From positions 2,232,001 through 2,296,000 of the forward strand of contig NZ_CP096882.1 of the NCBI RefSeq assembly GCF_023273875.1: 64,000 nucleotides of DNA, read 5' to 3'. Of this stretch, positions 8,885 through 17,375 are shown piece by piece (within the stretch, counting starts at the first letter, position 1; each line of letters starts with the position of its first letter). Below the pieces are notes generated by a model. It was not told the DNA's origin, made no database searches, and was given only the letters and a program-made list of their open reading frames with translations. The translations under genes were made by a program, and so were the position numbers. This DNA is from Pseudarthrobacter sp. SSS035. Lineage in GTDB: Bacteria > Actinomycetota > Actinomycetes > Actinomycetales > Micrococcaceae.

Positions 8885-10159
8885 ATGACCACGGAAAACC
8901 CATCAGCTTCCGCCGGGGCCGGCCCGCTGGCCGACCCGGCCCCGGGCAAGACCAAGGGCAGCGGCAAGGCCCTGCAGAACATGCAGCGCTTCGGCCGAAG
9001 CCTGATGCTGCCCATCGCGGCCCTCCCCGCGGCGGCCCTCCTGCTCCGCTTGGGCCAGGACGACCTGCTGGGCAGCTTCGAAAACCTGACCACCGTCGCC
9101 CAGGTCATCGGCGCCGCCGGCGGTGCCCTGTTCGAGAACCTGCCGCTGCTCTTCGCCGTCGGCATCTCCTTCGGTTTCGCCAAAAAGGGTGACGGTTCCA
9201 CGGCCCTCGCCGCCGTCGTCGGATACCTGGTCCTGACCAACGTCTTCAAGGTCATGGCCCCGCTGGTGCTGGGAGCCGCCCCGGAGGGCGGCAAGGACCC
9301 CGTCATCAATTACGGCGTGCTGGCCGGCATTGTGATGGGCCTGACGACGGCGCTGCTTTGGCAGCGCTTCCACCGCACCACCCTGCCGGACTGGCTGGGC
9401 TTCTTCGCCGGCCGCCGCCTGGTGCCCATCCTGACGTCCTTCGCCGCGATCGTGATCGGCGTGGCCATGGCGCTCCTGTATCCGCTGTTCAACAACGGAC
9501 TGACCGCCGTGGGCAACACGGTTGCGGAAAACACCGTGGTGGGCAGCGGGGTCTATGGCGTCCTCAACCGGCTGCTCATTCCGCTGGGCCTGCACCACAT
9601 CCTGAACTCCATCGTCTGGTTCATCATCGGAGACTATGACGGTGCCCACGGCGACCTGAACCGGTTCTTCGCCGGGGACCCCACCGCAGGCGTCTTTATG
9701 ACCGGATTCTTCCCCATCATGATGTTCGCCCTGCCCGCGGCCGCCCTTGCCATCTGGCAGGAAGCCAAGCCGTCGCAGAAGAAGATCGTGGGCGGCATCA
9801 TGCTCTCCACGGGTCTCACGGCCTTCCTCACCGGGATCACCGAACCGCTGGAATTCTCGTTCATGTTTGTGGCCTGGCCGCTGTACGTCGTCCATGCCTT
9901 CCTGACCGGGACGTCCATGATGCTGGTCAACTTCCTCGGCATCCATCACGGGTTCGGATTCTCAGCAGGAGCGATCGACTACGTCCTGAACTTCGGCATC
10001 GCACAGAATCCGCTGTGGCTGATCCCCATCGGGCTGGGCTACGCCGCCGTGTACTACGTCGTGTTCCGCTTTGTGATCCGTCGCTGGAACCTGCGCACCA
10101 TGGGCCGCGAAGATGAAAACGACGAGAACGGCTCAATGGCCAAAGCCGATGCCAGCTGA
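8885..10159 (+). CDS. nagE: PTS EIIC permease for N-acetylglucosamine
   Basis: This 424-residue EIIC has about ten membrane segments after a 35-residue polar N-terminus. Family motifs include ALQNMQRFGRSLMLPIAALPAAALLLRLG, PLLFAVGISFGFAKK, LIPLGLHHILNSIVWF, ITEPLEFSFMF and FLGIHHGFGFSAGAIDYVLNFG. LGLHHILNS and GITEPLEFSF belong to the sugar-binding pocket of the GlcNAc/glucose family. It lacks fused IIA and IIB domains, which are the separate genes across the promoter. The nagA gene overlaps its end by 11 bp, supporting GlcNAc as substrate. Confidence 0.93.
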   Translation: MTTENPSASAGAGPLADPAPGKTKGSGKALQNMQRFGRSLMLPIAALPAAALLLRLGQDDLLGSFENLTTVAQVIGAAGGALFENLPLLFAVGISFGFAKKGDGSTALAAVVGYLVLTNVFKVMAPLVLGAAPEGGKDPVINYGVLAGIVMGLTTALLWQRFHRTTLPDWLGFFAGRRLVPILTSFAAIVIGVAMALLYPLFNNGLTAVGNTVAENTVVGSGVYGVLNRLLIPLGLHHILNSIVWFIIGDYDGAHGDLNRFFAGDPTAGVFMTGFFPIMMFALPAAALAIWQEAKPSQKKIVGGIMLSTGLTAFLTGITEPLEFSFMFVAWPLYVVHAFLTGTSMMLVNFLGIHHGFGFSAGAIDYVLNFGIAQNPLWLIPIGLGYAAVYYVVFRFVIRRWNLRTMGREDENDENGSMAKADAS

Positions 10160-11435
10160 GCCTTCGTCGGCCCGGGCCGGCGGGGCCGGCGGCGCGGTGG
10201 GGCTGCGGGGCCGCCTCGTCACCGGACTCCCCGGTGATGCGGTGATCGACGACGGCACCGTGGTGATGGCCGGAGGGAACGTCGTGTGGTGCGGCCCGAC
10301 GTCGGACCTGCCGGAAGGTTTCGACGCCGACCTACGGCAAGTGCCGCTCATCCTGCCCGGACTCGTGGACGTGCACTGCCACGGTGCCGTGGGGCACACT
10401 TTCTCCGCGGATGCGGACGGCGCGCGCTTGGCTGCCGGCCACCATGCAGCGCAGGGCACGACGTCGGTACTCGCCTCGCTGGTCTCGGCGCCGTCGCAGG
10501 TACTGCAGGAACAGATCGAGGTGCTGCGGGACCTGGTGCAGGACGGCACCCTGGCCGGCCTGCACCTGGAAGGGCCGTTCATCACCACAAGCATGTGTGG
10601 GGCCCAGGACCCGGCAGCCATCATCGACGGAGACCCGGCGCTCCTGCAGCAGTGGCTTGAGGCGGGACGAGGGGCCGTGCGGTCAATGACTCTTGCCCCC
10701 GAAACCCCGCACTTTGCCGAGCTGGTGCAGCTCTGCCGGGATCACGGCGTCGTGCCTTCCCTTGGCCACACCGCCGCTACGGCTTCCCGCACCCGGGAAG
10801 CCCTGGGCGGCGCAAACGGTGGGGTTAGCGGCCCGTGGTCGGCCACGCACCTGTTCAACCGGATGCCCCCGCTGGGCCACCGCACGCCCGGACCCATCGC
10901 GGTCCTGCTGCAGGCGGCCGAGCGGTCGCCCGGGCAGATGGTGCTGGAACTGATTGCCGACGGCGTGCACCTGGACCCGGAGATCGTCCGGATGGTCTTC
11001 GGGCTGGTGGGACCCCGCTCCATTGCGCTCATTACGGATGCGATGGCAGCGGCGGGCATGCCCGACGGCCATTACACTCTCGGCAGCCTGGACGTGCTGG
11101 TCCAGGACCGCGTGGCGCGCTTGGCCGGAACTGCCGACGCCGGTCCGGACGCCGGTCCCGGGGCGATCGCCGGCGCGACGAGCCACCTGCTGGAGAACGT
11201 CCGCCGCTGCGTTGAGTGGGGCGTTCCCCTGGCCGATGCCGTCGTCGCGGCATCCTCCACTCCGGCGCGGCTGATGGGCCTGGATCGGCCTGGCCCCAAC
11301 CGGGTGGGAGCCATTGCCCAGGGTTTCCGGGCGGACGTGCTGGTGACCACCGAAGAACTTGAACTCGTGCAGGCCTACCGCGCCGGCACACCACAAACGC
11401 AGGAAAGGAATGACCGTGCAGATAGTTCTGTGTGA
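10149..11435 (+). CDS. nagA: N-acetylglucosamine-6-phosphate deacetylase
   Basis: I take the ATG at 10149 (MPAEPSSARA), overlapping the PTS IIC end. The 428-residue amidohydrolase has the metal site DVHCHG, the HLEGPF glutamate, SLGHTAA, ATHLFNRMPPLGHRTPG and the catalytic aspartate region LITDAMAAAG. It removes acetate from GlcNAc-6-phosphate formed by the PTS. HCHG in place of HxHG with a second metal histidine is normal for many NagA enzymes. It overlaps nagB by 26 bp. Confidence 0.95.
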   Translation: MPAEPSSARAGGAGGAVGLRGRLVTGLPGDAVIDDGTVVMAGGNVVWCGPTSDLPEGFDADLRQVPLILPGLVDVHCHGAVGHTFSADADGARLAAGHHAAQGTTSVLASLVSAPSQVLQEQIEVLRDLVQDGTLAGLHLEGPFITTSMCGAQDPAAIIDGDPALLQQWLEAGRGAVRSMTLAPETPHFAELVQLCRDHGVVPSLGHTAATASRTREALGGANGGVSGPWSATHLFNRMPPLGHRTPGPIAVLLQAAERSPGQMVLELIADGVHLDPEIVRMVFGLVGPRSIALITDAMAAAGMPDGHYTLGSLDVLVQDRVARLAGTADAGPDAGPGAIAGATSHLLENVRRCVEWGVPLADAVVAASSTPARLMGLDRPGPNRVGAIAQGFRADVLVTTEELELVQAYRAGTPQTQERNDRADSSV

Positions 11436-12228
11436 CTCCGCCGATCACGTAGGAGCCCGGGCGGCCGACATCATCGAGGCCAGGGTCCGCCAGGGTCCTG
11501 CCGTGCTGGGGCTGGCCACCGGCGGCTCCCCACGATCCACCTACCAGGAGCTCATCCGGCGGCACCGCGAGGAGCAACTCAGCTTCAGCCAGGTCACCGG
11601 CTTCACGCTGGACGAATACGCGGGCCTGCCGCCGGAACACGGCCAGTCGTACTACTCCACCATCCGGCGGGAGTTCGTTGACCAGGTGGACCTGCCCCTG
11701 GAACGGCTCTTTACCCCGCAGGGGGACGCGTCGGACCTGGTGGCCGAAGCTGACCGTTATGACGCAGCCATTGCCGGCGGCGGGGGTGTGGACATTCAGA
11801 TCCTGGGCATCGGCGCCAATGGCCACATAGGCTTCAACGAGCCGACGTCGTCACTGGCTTCCCGCACGAGGGTGAAGACGCTCGCCGGGGCCACGCGGGC
11901 TGACAACGCGCGGTTCTTTTCCGACGGCGATGTTCCGCGGCTGTGCCTGACGCAGGGTCTCGGGACCATCCGGGAAGCCAAACTGGCAGTGCTGGTGGCA
12001 ATGGGGGAGAACAAGGCCGCCGCTGTGCAGGCCATGGTGGAAGGTCCGGTCAGCGCCCACTGCCCCGCGTCGGTGCTCCAGCTACACCGCCGGGCAGTTG
12101 TCATCCTGGACCCGGGAGCAGCTTCGCAGTTGAGCCTGCTGGACTACTACCGGGAAGCCCAGGACTTCAACGACAGGCTGGGCCAGACACCCACAAGGCC
12201 ATGGCTCCGGCAGCCGGTCAGCCGTTGA
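11410..12228 (+). CDS. nagB: Glucosamine-6-phosphate deaminase
   Basis: The ATG at 11410 follows AGGAAAGGA. The 272-residue product has LGLATGGSPRSTYQEL, FTLDEYAGLPPEH with the catalytic aspartate, LGIGANGHIGFNEP, and the RVKTLAGATRADNARFF phosphate site. It converts GlcN-6-phosphate to fructose-6-phosphate plus ammonium, finishing the route from GlcNAc into glycolysis. It ends the operon nagE-nagA-nagB. The following gdhA gene can assimilate the ammonium. Confidence 0.96.
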   Translation: MTVQIVLCDSADHVGARAADIIEARVRQGPAVLGLATGGSPRSTYQELIRRHREEQLSFSQVTGFTLDEYAGLPPEHGQSYYSTIRREFVDQVDLPLERLFTPQGDASDLVAEADRYDAAIAGGGGVDIQILGIGANGHIGFNEPTSSLASRTRVKTLAGATRADNARFFSDGDVPRLCLTQGLGTIREAKLAVLVAMGENKAAAVQAMVEGPVSAHCPASVLQLHRRAVVILDPGAASQLSLLDYYREAQDFNDRLGQTPTRPWLRQPVSR

Positions 12229-12257
12229 GGTGTGTGACGCTCGTCGCGTTAGATTCC

Positions 12258-12280
12258 GCAAAATGAAATTTTGCTATCAT
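12258..12280 (+). promoter_or_regulatory. Palindrome next to the -10 of the gdhA promoter
   Basis: GCAAAAT-GAA-ATTTTGC (12258-12274) is a perfect 7-bp-arm inverted repeat directly abutting TATCAT (12275-12280), a good -10 hexamer. The AT-rich site stands out in GC-rich DNA. Its geometry suits a repressor lying between -35 and -10. An Lrp/AsnC-type or nitrogen regulator is possible, but the protein is not identifiable here. Confidence 0.55.
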
Positions 12281-12314
12281 GACATGGAATAACTGCTGAA
12301 CTAGAGGAGGCGGC

Positions 12315-13652
12315 GTGGACGCTCGGCTTGAGGCCATCCGGAATACGGTACTGGCGCGGAACCCAGGTGAAGCTGAATTCCACCAGGCAGTGACCGAGGT
12401 CTTTGAGAGCCTTGGCCCCGTCCACGACCGGCACCCCGAGTTGCTTGAAGCCGCCATCCTGGAGCGGCTCTGCGAGCCCGAACGCCAGATCATCTTCCGC
12501 GTCCCGTGGACCGACGATTCCGGCCGCGTGCAGATCAACCGTGGCTTCCGGGTCGAATTCAATTCCGCCCTTGGCCCCTACAAGGGCGGCCTGCGCTTCC
12601 ACCCCTCTGTCTACCTGGGCATTGTGAAGTTCCTGGGCTTCGAGCAGATCTTCAAGAACGCCCTCACCGGCATGCCCATCGGCGGCGGCAAGGGCGGCTC
12701 GGACTTCGACCCTCGCGGCCGCAGCGATGCAGAAGTGATGCGGTTCTGCCAGTCGTTCATGACCGAGCTCTACCGGCACATCGGCGAGTACACCGATGTG
12801 CCGGCCGGTGATATCGGCGTCGGCGGCCGTGAAATCGGTTACCTCTTCGGGCAGTACAAGCGCATCACCAACCGCTACGAATCCGGCGTCCTCACCGGGA
12901 AGGGCATGTCCTGGGGCGGTTCCCTGGTGCGGCCGGAAGCCACCGGCTTTGGCACCGTCATCTTCACCCAGGAGATGCTGAAAACCCGTGGGTCCTCCTT
13001 CGACGGGCAGCGCGTGGTGGTGTCGGGTTCCGGCAACGTGGCCATCAACGCCATTGCCAAGGCGCAGACGCTCGGTGCCAGCGTGGTGGCCTGCTCCGAC
13101 TCCTCCGGATACATCGTGGATGAGGCGGGAATCGACGTCGCGCTCCTCCGCGAGGTCAAGGAAGTTGAACGCGGACGCCTCAAGGATTATGCAGTGCGTC
13201 GCCCCGGCGTTTCCTATGTGGAAGCCGGATCGGTGTGGGATGTCGACGCAACGGTGGCGCTGCCCTGCGCCACGCAGAACGAGCTCGACGGCGATGCTGC
13301 CGCGCGGTTGGTCCGCAACGGCCTGGTCGCGGTCGGCGAAGGCGCCAACATGCCCTCCACCCGCGACGCTGTCTCGGTGTTCCAGGATGCCGGCGTGCTG
13401 TTCGGGCCCGGCAAGGCCGCCAACGCAGGCGGTGTGGCGACATCGGCGCTCGAGATGCAGCAGAACGCCAGCCGCGATTCCTGGTCCTTCGAGCACACGG
13501 AACAGCGGCTCACCGAGATCATGGTGGGAATCCACCACCGCTGCGCGTCAACCGCCGACGAATACGGCGACCCCGGCAACTACGTGCTGGGCGCCAACAT
13601 CGGCGGCTTCGTCAAGGTGGCTGACGCCATGCTCGCGCAGGGTCTTATCTGA
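12315..13652 (+). CDS. gdhA: NADP-type glutamate dehydrogenase
   Basis: The GTG start follows AGAGGAGG. This 445-residue hexameric-type GDH has the substrate site LGPYKGGLRFHPSVYLGIVKFLGFEQIFKNAL, the catalytic MPIGGGKGGSDFDPRGRSDAEVMRFCQ, and the nucleotide motif VSGSGNVAINA (GxGNVA). It makes glutamate from 2-oxoglutarate and ammonium. Length and the GGGKGGSDFDP motif match the NADPH-dependent bacterial class. It stands alone behind its own AT-rich promoter. Confidence 0.96.
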   Translation: MDARLEAIRNTVLARNPGEAEFHQAVTEVFESLGPVHDRHPELLEAAILERLCEPERQIIFRVPWTDDSGRVQINRGFRVEFNSALGPYKGGLRFHPSVYLGIVKFLGFEQIFKNALTGMPIGGGKGGSDFDPRGRSDAEVMRFCQSFMTELYRHIGEYTDVPAGDIGVGGREIGYLFGQYKRITNRYESGVLTGKGMSWGGSLVRPEATGFGTVIFTQEMLKTRGSSFDGQRVVVSGSGNVAINAIAKAQTLGASVVACSDSSGYIVDEAGIDVALLREVKEVERGRLKDYAVRRPGVSYVEAGSVWDVDATVALPCATQNELDGDAAARLVRNGLVAVGEGANMPSTRDAVSVFQDAGVLFGPGKAANAGGVATSALEMQQNASRDSWSFEHTEQRLTEIMVGIHHRCASTADEYGDPGNYVLGANIGGFVKVADAMLAQGLI

Positions 13653-13736
13653 CGGCATGCCGGCAGTTTCCTGACCGTGCATTTGCCTCTTGACCGTGCA
13701 TTCGCGGCGGTCGAGACATCGCCGCCCTTCACACGG

Positions 13737-13768
13737 CGGGTTAGCTGTGTGACGGGTTAGCTGTGTGA
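13737..13768. repeat. 16-bp tandem duplication over a stop codon
   Basis: CGGGTTAGCTGTGTGA occurs at 13737-13752 and again at 13753-13768. The second copy contains the 3' end and TAA stop (13757-13759, minus strand) of the GH43-like gene. A second small direct repeat, TGACCGTGCATT at 13672-13683 and 13691-13702, lies in the same gap. Confidence 0.8.
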
Positions 13769-14779
13769 GCAGAGCAGGGTGCCGTCCTGCACTTCCAGCA
13801 CTGCTGCCCGAATGTGGCCGAGGTGGCTCTTGGGGTCCGCTGTCATGCCGTCGATATCCTCGCCGTTCCAGTGCGGGTGCGTGAAATACACGATGAGCGC
13901 CCGTTCTTTACCGTCTGCCGTGGCCTCCAGTGGCACCACGTCCGCGTGCCGGCCTACTACCGGACCGCCGTCGGCTGTTTCAGGTGCCGTCAGGATGAGC
14001 CCGTCAGAATTCTCCTGCCGCGTCCAGCCGCCTGAGGCGTCCTCGGACCGGTAGATCGCCTGGCCGCGCCATTCGTCCACGATCATCCAGAACTGCCCGT
14101 CGAGCTTGAAGACTTTGGGTCCTTCGTGCGGACGCCCGGCGATGGTCAGGCCTTCAAGAACCCACGACGACGGATCTGCCGGGGTCCTGCTTACCGCACT
14201 GTACGTGTTTGATCCCCGGGATTCATCCTTGTACCAGAGCCGGTATTGGCCATCCCCGCAAACGGCGACGGCGGCGTCGATGACGCGAGGGGAGTCCAGA
14301 TCGATGGGTCCCAGGTGTTCCCAGGTAACCAGGTCCCGGCTGGCGAGCTGGACAATGGATGCGGTACCGGTCCAGTCCGTACGGACGCCGCCGAGGACCG
14401 TCAGGTACATGATCCATTGATCGCCGATCCGGACGACGTCGGGCGCCCAGAGTGTGGCGGGCAGTTCAGTTCCTGGCGGGACCAGTCCGTCCAGGGTTCC
14501 TTGATACGCCCAAGTGAGTCCGCCGTCGGCTGAGCGGGCCACTCCAATGGCTGTGCCGTGGACCCACTCGACGCCGGTCAGCCCGGGTTCCGTGGCGCGT
14601 CGCTGCGTGTAAAAAAGCACCCAGTCGCCGGTCAGGTGGTCGGGCACCAGGACGGGATCCGTGGGGCCGTCCCAGACTGGATCCCGGTAGGGAGTCCTGA
14701 AGGCATCAGCCCTGAGTGGCGGGACGCTGGATGCTGCAGGTTCACGGATTGAATCTGAAGCGGTGGCTTCGGTGCGCAC
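13757..14779 (-). CDS. GH43-like five-bladed beta-propeller glycoside hydrolase, putative
   Basis: This 340-residue protein has no signal peptide. It shows the repeated blade pattern of the GH43/GH32/GH62 propeller fold: YRDPVWDGPTDPVLVPDHLTGDWVLFYTQRR, LWAPDVVRIGDQWIMYLT, VIDAAVAVCGDGQYRLWYKDE, and RPHEGPKVFKLDGQFWMIVDEW with a candidate acid glutamate. Such enzymes cleave arabinosyl, xylosyl or fructosyl links, but the substrate cannot be read here. A LacI-type operator lies at 14824-14845 just upstream, supporting sugar-inducible expression. No transporter accompanies it. Confidence 0.7.
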   Translation of the reverse strand: MRTEATASDSIREPAASSVPPLRADAFRTPYRDPVWDGPTDPVLVPDHLTGDWVLFYTQRRATEPGLTGVEWVHGTAIGVARSADGGLTWAYQGTLDGLVPPGTELPATLWAPDVVRIGDQWIMYLTVLGGVRTDWTGTASIVQLASRDLVTWEHLGPIDLDSPRVIDAAVAVCGDGQYRLWYKDESRGSNTYSAVSRTPADPSSWVLEGLTIAGRPHEGPKVFKLDGQFWMIVDEWRGQAIYRSEDASGGWTRQENSDGLILTAPETADGGPVVGRHADVVPLEATADGKERALIVYFTHPHWNGEDIDGMTADPKSHLGHIRAAVLEVQDGTLLCSHS

Positions 14780-14823
14780 GGGAATCTCCAGGTGGATGCG
14801 AAGTCAGAATTCCCTACAGCATA

Positions 14824-14845
14824 TGCGGGAAATCGCTTTCCCGCA
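14824..14845. promoter_or_regulatory. LacI-family-like operator upstream of the GH43-like gene
   Basis: TGCGGGAAA-TCGC-TTTCCCGCA has 9-bp perfect arms around the central GAAA-N-CG-N-TTTC pattern typical of LacI/GalR operators. It is 45-66 bp upstream of the GH43-like start. No LacI-type gene is in the window. A terminator role for the DUF222 gene ending at 14873 is an alternative, but no T-tract is present. Confidence 0.6.
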
Positions 14846-14872
14846 GCTGCTTCCCTGCTGCGGTGGCAGGGC

Positions 14873-16486
14873 TCAGCCGGTGTTTGAGCAGGGGACTGGA
14901 GCTGCCGCACCGTCCCTAGCTGGAGGTGCCGCGCCGGCCCCAGGCTGTTGTGTCAGCCAGAGGAAGTCGGGTACGGATGGGAAAGGTGCCGGCTCTGCTT
15001 CTTGGAGGCGGCGCAGCCATTTCCGCTCCGGCTCTGGGTCTGGGTCTGCCGGCAGATGGCTTTCGGGCAGGGCAGGGCCAGGTTCCTTATGCGGGAGTTG
15101 GTTCAATATCTGGTTTGGCCAGATGGGTGGTTCCCAGTCCGGGTGTTCGCTGGCGTAGTGGCGGCCTGTGGGTGAAATCCAGCCGGGCGGTTCGCTGGAA
15201 CTCGCCGTGGCGGGTTTCCAGGGTGTGGTGTGTTTGAGCCGGTGGTGCTTGGGGCAAGGCTGACCGAGATTGCTGATCCCGGTGGTCCCGCCCTGCTGCC
15301 AGGCGAGGAGGTGGTCGGCTTCGTTGTCCAGCGACTGGTTGCTGCAGCCGGGGAACGGGCACTTCCCATCCCGCAATCTGAGCCATTGGCGCATGGCTTT
15401 GGGGATCCGGTAGCTGTCACGGCCGATTTCAAGCGATGCTCCGTCGCGCGGATCGGTCAGGACGCGGTGGAACGAATCGGCGCCGTCGGCGACGAGGCTC
15501 CGCGCCATGGACGGCGGGATGGGCCCGTACCCGTCGAGCATCGCGGGTTCATCGGTCAGGCCCATCAGCGCAAACACCGGCACGGTGACCAGGACCTGGG
15601 CCCTGGGTGACGGGATCAGATCGGCCTGCCCGCCCAGAAGCCACGCCGCGGCGCTGTCGACGCGGAGTTGGGTGAGGGTCCTGGACTCGGTGGGGCCCTG
15701 CAGGGCGCGGGCGGCGGTGGTGGCGCGGTCCCAGATCCCGGCGGCCTGATCGGCCGGGAGGTAGGCGGAGAGCCAGGCCATGCCGTCCCGGTCAGGGGAG
15801 TACTCAAGCCGCCGGTCCGCCGCGCTGCGGGTGTGGCGTTTTTCGATGCTGTCCGGGTGGTGGCGTTCGCGCCAGGTCCGGGCCTTGTGACGGAACCGGG
15901 ACGGGACCATTTCTCCGGCCGGGCCACCCCTCGCCGGGTTGGGCGCGTCCGGGTCCAGGAAATGCGCTTCCAACGCGGCCGCGCCGGCGGGATCCAAGTT
16001 GTGTGTTTCGTCAATCATGATCCGGGCGTGCTGCCACGAAATGGTCCCTGCTTCCAAGGCGGCGAGCGTCAAAGGCAGAGCGGTGGTCAGGCGGTGTGCT
16101 TCGCCCAGCAGCGCGTCACCCATGCGTTCGCTGACGGTCAGGGCGCAGGCGACCTCGGCCACGATGCCCATGTCCTGGGCGGTCTGCTCCTGAGGGGAAG
16201 TGATGGGGCCCGCGATGGTCTGAGCGGCGTCGTCGTAACCGCTGGCGGCATGGACCTTCACGGCAGCGAACATGGCTTCCATCCCCGCGGTCCCCGACAG
16301 GACGGTCAGGCAAAGCTCAGCCTGCCAGCGAGCCAAGTCCCCACACATCGCGGACGGCCCAGGTGCTGAAGGGCAATCAGCCGGGCTGGCCACTGGATCC
16401 ACGGCCGTCCCACGAAGCACACCGGCCATCTGCAGGGCAGAGGCCGCGATGGTCTCCAGAATCTCTGCCGCTGCCGTGTTGTCCAT
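14873..16486 (-). CDS. DUF222 (13E12-type) protein with C-terminal HNH endonuclease domain
   Basis: This 537-residue member of the abundant actinobacterial DUF222/HNH family has an alpha-helical N-terminal domain (residues ~40-330, including ERMGDALLGEAHRLTTALPLTLAALEAGTISWQHARIMID). The HNH nuclease motif is RDGKCPFPGCSNQSLDNEADHLLAWQQGGTTGISNLGQPCPKHHRLKH, with paired cysteines and the DH catalytic pair. The tail is Pro-rich. Members often occur in many copies per genome. Their role is not settled; mobility, DNA processing and defence have been proposed. Confidence 0.88.
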   Translation of the reverse strand: MDNTAAAEILETIAASALQMAGVLRGTAVDPVASPADCPSAPGPSAMCGDLARWQAELCLTVLSGTAGMEAMFAAVKVHAASGYDDAAQTIAGPITSPQEQTAQDMGIVAEVACALTVSERMGDALLGEAHRLTTALPLTLAALEAGTISWQHARIMIDETHNLDPAGAAALEAHFLDPDAPNPARGGPAGEMVPSRFRHKARTWRERHHPDSIEKRHTRSAADRRLEYSPDRDGMAWLSAYLPADQAAGIWDRATTAARALQGPTESRTLTQLRVDSAAAWLLGGQADLIPSPRAQVLVTVPVFALMGLTDEPAMLDGYGPIPPSMARSLVADGADSFHRVLTDPRDGASLEIGRDSYRIPKAMRQWLRLRDGKCPFPGCSNQSLDNEADHLLAWQQGGTTGISNLGQPCPKHHRLKHTTPWKPATASSSEPPGWISPTGRHYASEHPDWEPPIWPNQILNQLPHKEPGPALPESHLPADPDPEPERKWLRRLQEAEPAPFPSVPDFLWLTQQPGAGAAPPARDGAAAPVPCSNTG

Positions 16487-16573
16487 ACCTCCATCATGTC
16501 CAGGGGGTACGACATTTTAGGGTGACAGACTCCACACCCGGCATGACAGGTCAGAACGCCCCGCGCTAGTAGC

Positions 16574-17350
16574 GTGTTCACCTCCGCCGCACTCCTGAAG
16601 GACATAACGATCAACCGCTCCGCCGCCACCAAAGCACTGACGCTGTTCACCACGCTGCTTCTCGCCAGCGCCCTCACCGGTTGTGACGCCGAAGCCCAGG
16701 CCGCAACGCAGGCCGCAAACAAGGTGGCCGAAGCGGTCGGGGAAGCACCGCCGTCGGGCAACTCCGGCGAATCATCCGTGAGGCCAGCCGACGTGGCGAC
16801 GGCCCTCGCCCAGCTGGAGACTATCCCGGTGAAGGGGCGCGCACCCAAGACCGGCTACACCCGCGAGGAATTCGGCCCCGCGTGGGCGGACGTCGACCGA
16901 AACGGCTGCGACACCCGGAACGACATCCTCGCCAGGGACCTCGAAGGTGAGACGTTCAAGCCCGGTACACAAAACTGCGTCGTTGCCACCGGTACGCTGG
17001 CCGACAAGTACACCGGCACAACCATCAGCTTTGTCCGCGGCAACACCACCAGCTCCGCCGTCCAGATCGACCACCTCATCGCCCTCAGCGACGCCTGGCA
17101 GAAGGGCGCCCAGCAGCTCAGCGACGAACAGCGCAGGCAGCTGGCCAACGATCCGCTGAACCTCATGGCTGCCGACGGGCCCACCAACAGCGCCAAGGGC
17201 GACAAGGATGCGGCCACATGGCTCCCGCCAAACAAGGCGTTCCGGTGCGAATACGCAGCCCGCCAGACCGCCGTGAAGGCCAAGTACAGCCTGTGGGTCA
17301 CCCAGGCCGAGCGGGACGCGATCGCCGGTATCCTGGCAGGCTGCAGTTAG
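16574..17350 (+). CDS. HNH-nuclease lipoprotein (DUF1524-like), exported
   Basis: The C-terminal half carries the GmrSD/DUF1524-type HNH region SAVQIDHLIALSDAWQKGAQQL...NDPLNLMAADGPTNSAKGDKDAATWLPP, with the DH, N and H residues. The N-terminus is a lipoprotein signal ending LLASALTGC. The longest frame begins at GTG 16574, which gives an odd polar stretch before the signal. GAAGGA at 16597-16602 followed after 7 nt by ATC (16610) gives a clean signal starting INRSAATKALTLFTTLLL, so an AUC start is possible. The product would act outside the membrane on extracellular DNA or RNA. Confidence 0.82.
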   Translation: MFTSAALLKDITINRSAATKALTLFTTLLLASALTGCDAEAQAATQAANKVAEAVGEAPPSGNSGESSVRPADVATALAQLETIPVKGRAPKTGYTREEFGPAWADVDRNGCDTRNDILARDLEGETFKPGTQNCVVATGTLADKYTGTTISFVRGNTTSSAVQIDHLIALSDAWQKGAQQLSDEQRRQLANDPLNLMAADGPTNSAKGDKDAATWLPPNKAFRCEYAARQTAVKAKYSLWVTQAERDAIAGILAGCS

Positions 17351-17375
17351 ACGGCCCCGGGACGCGAACGAGAGC

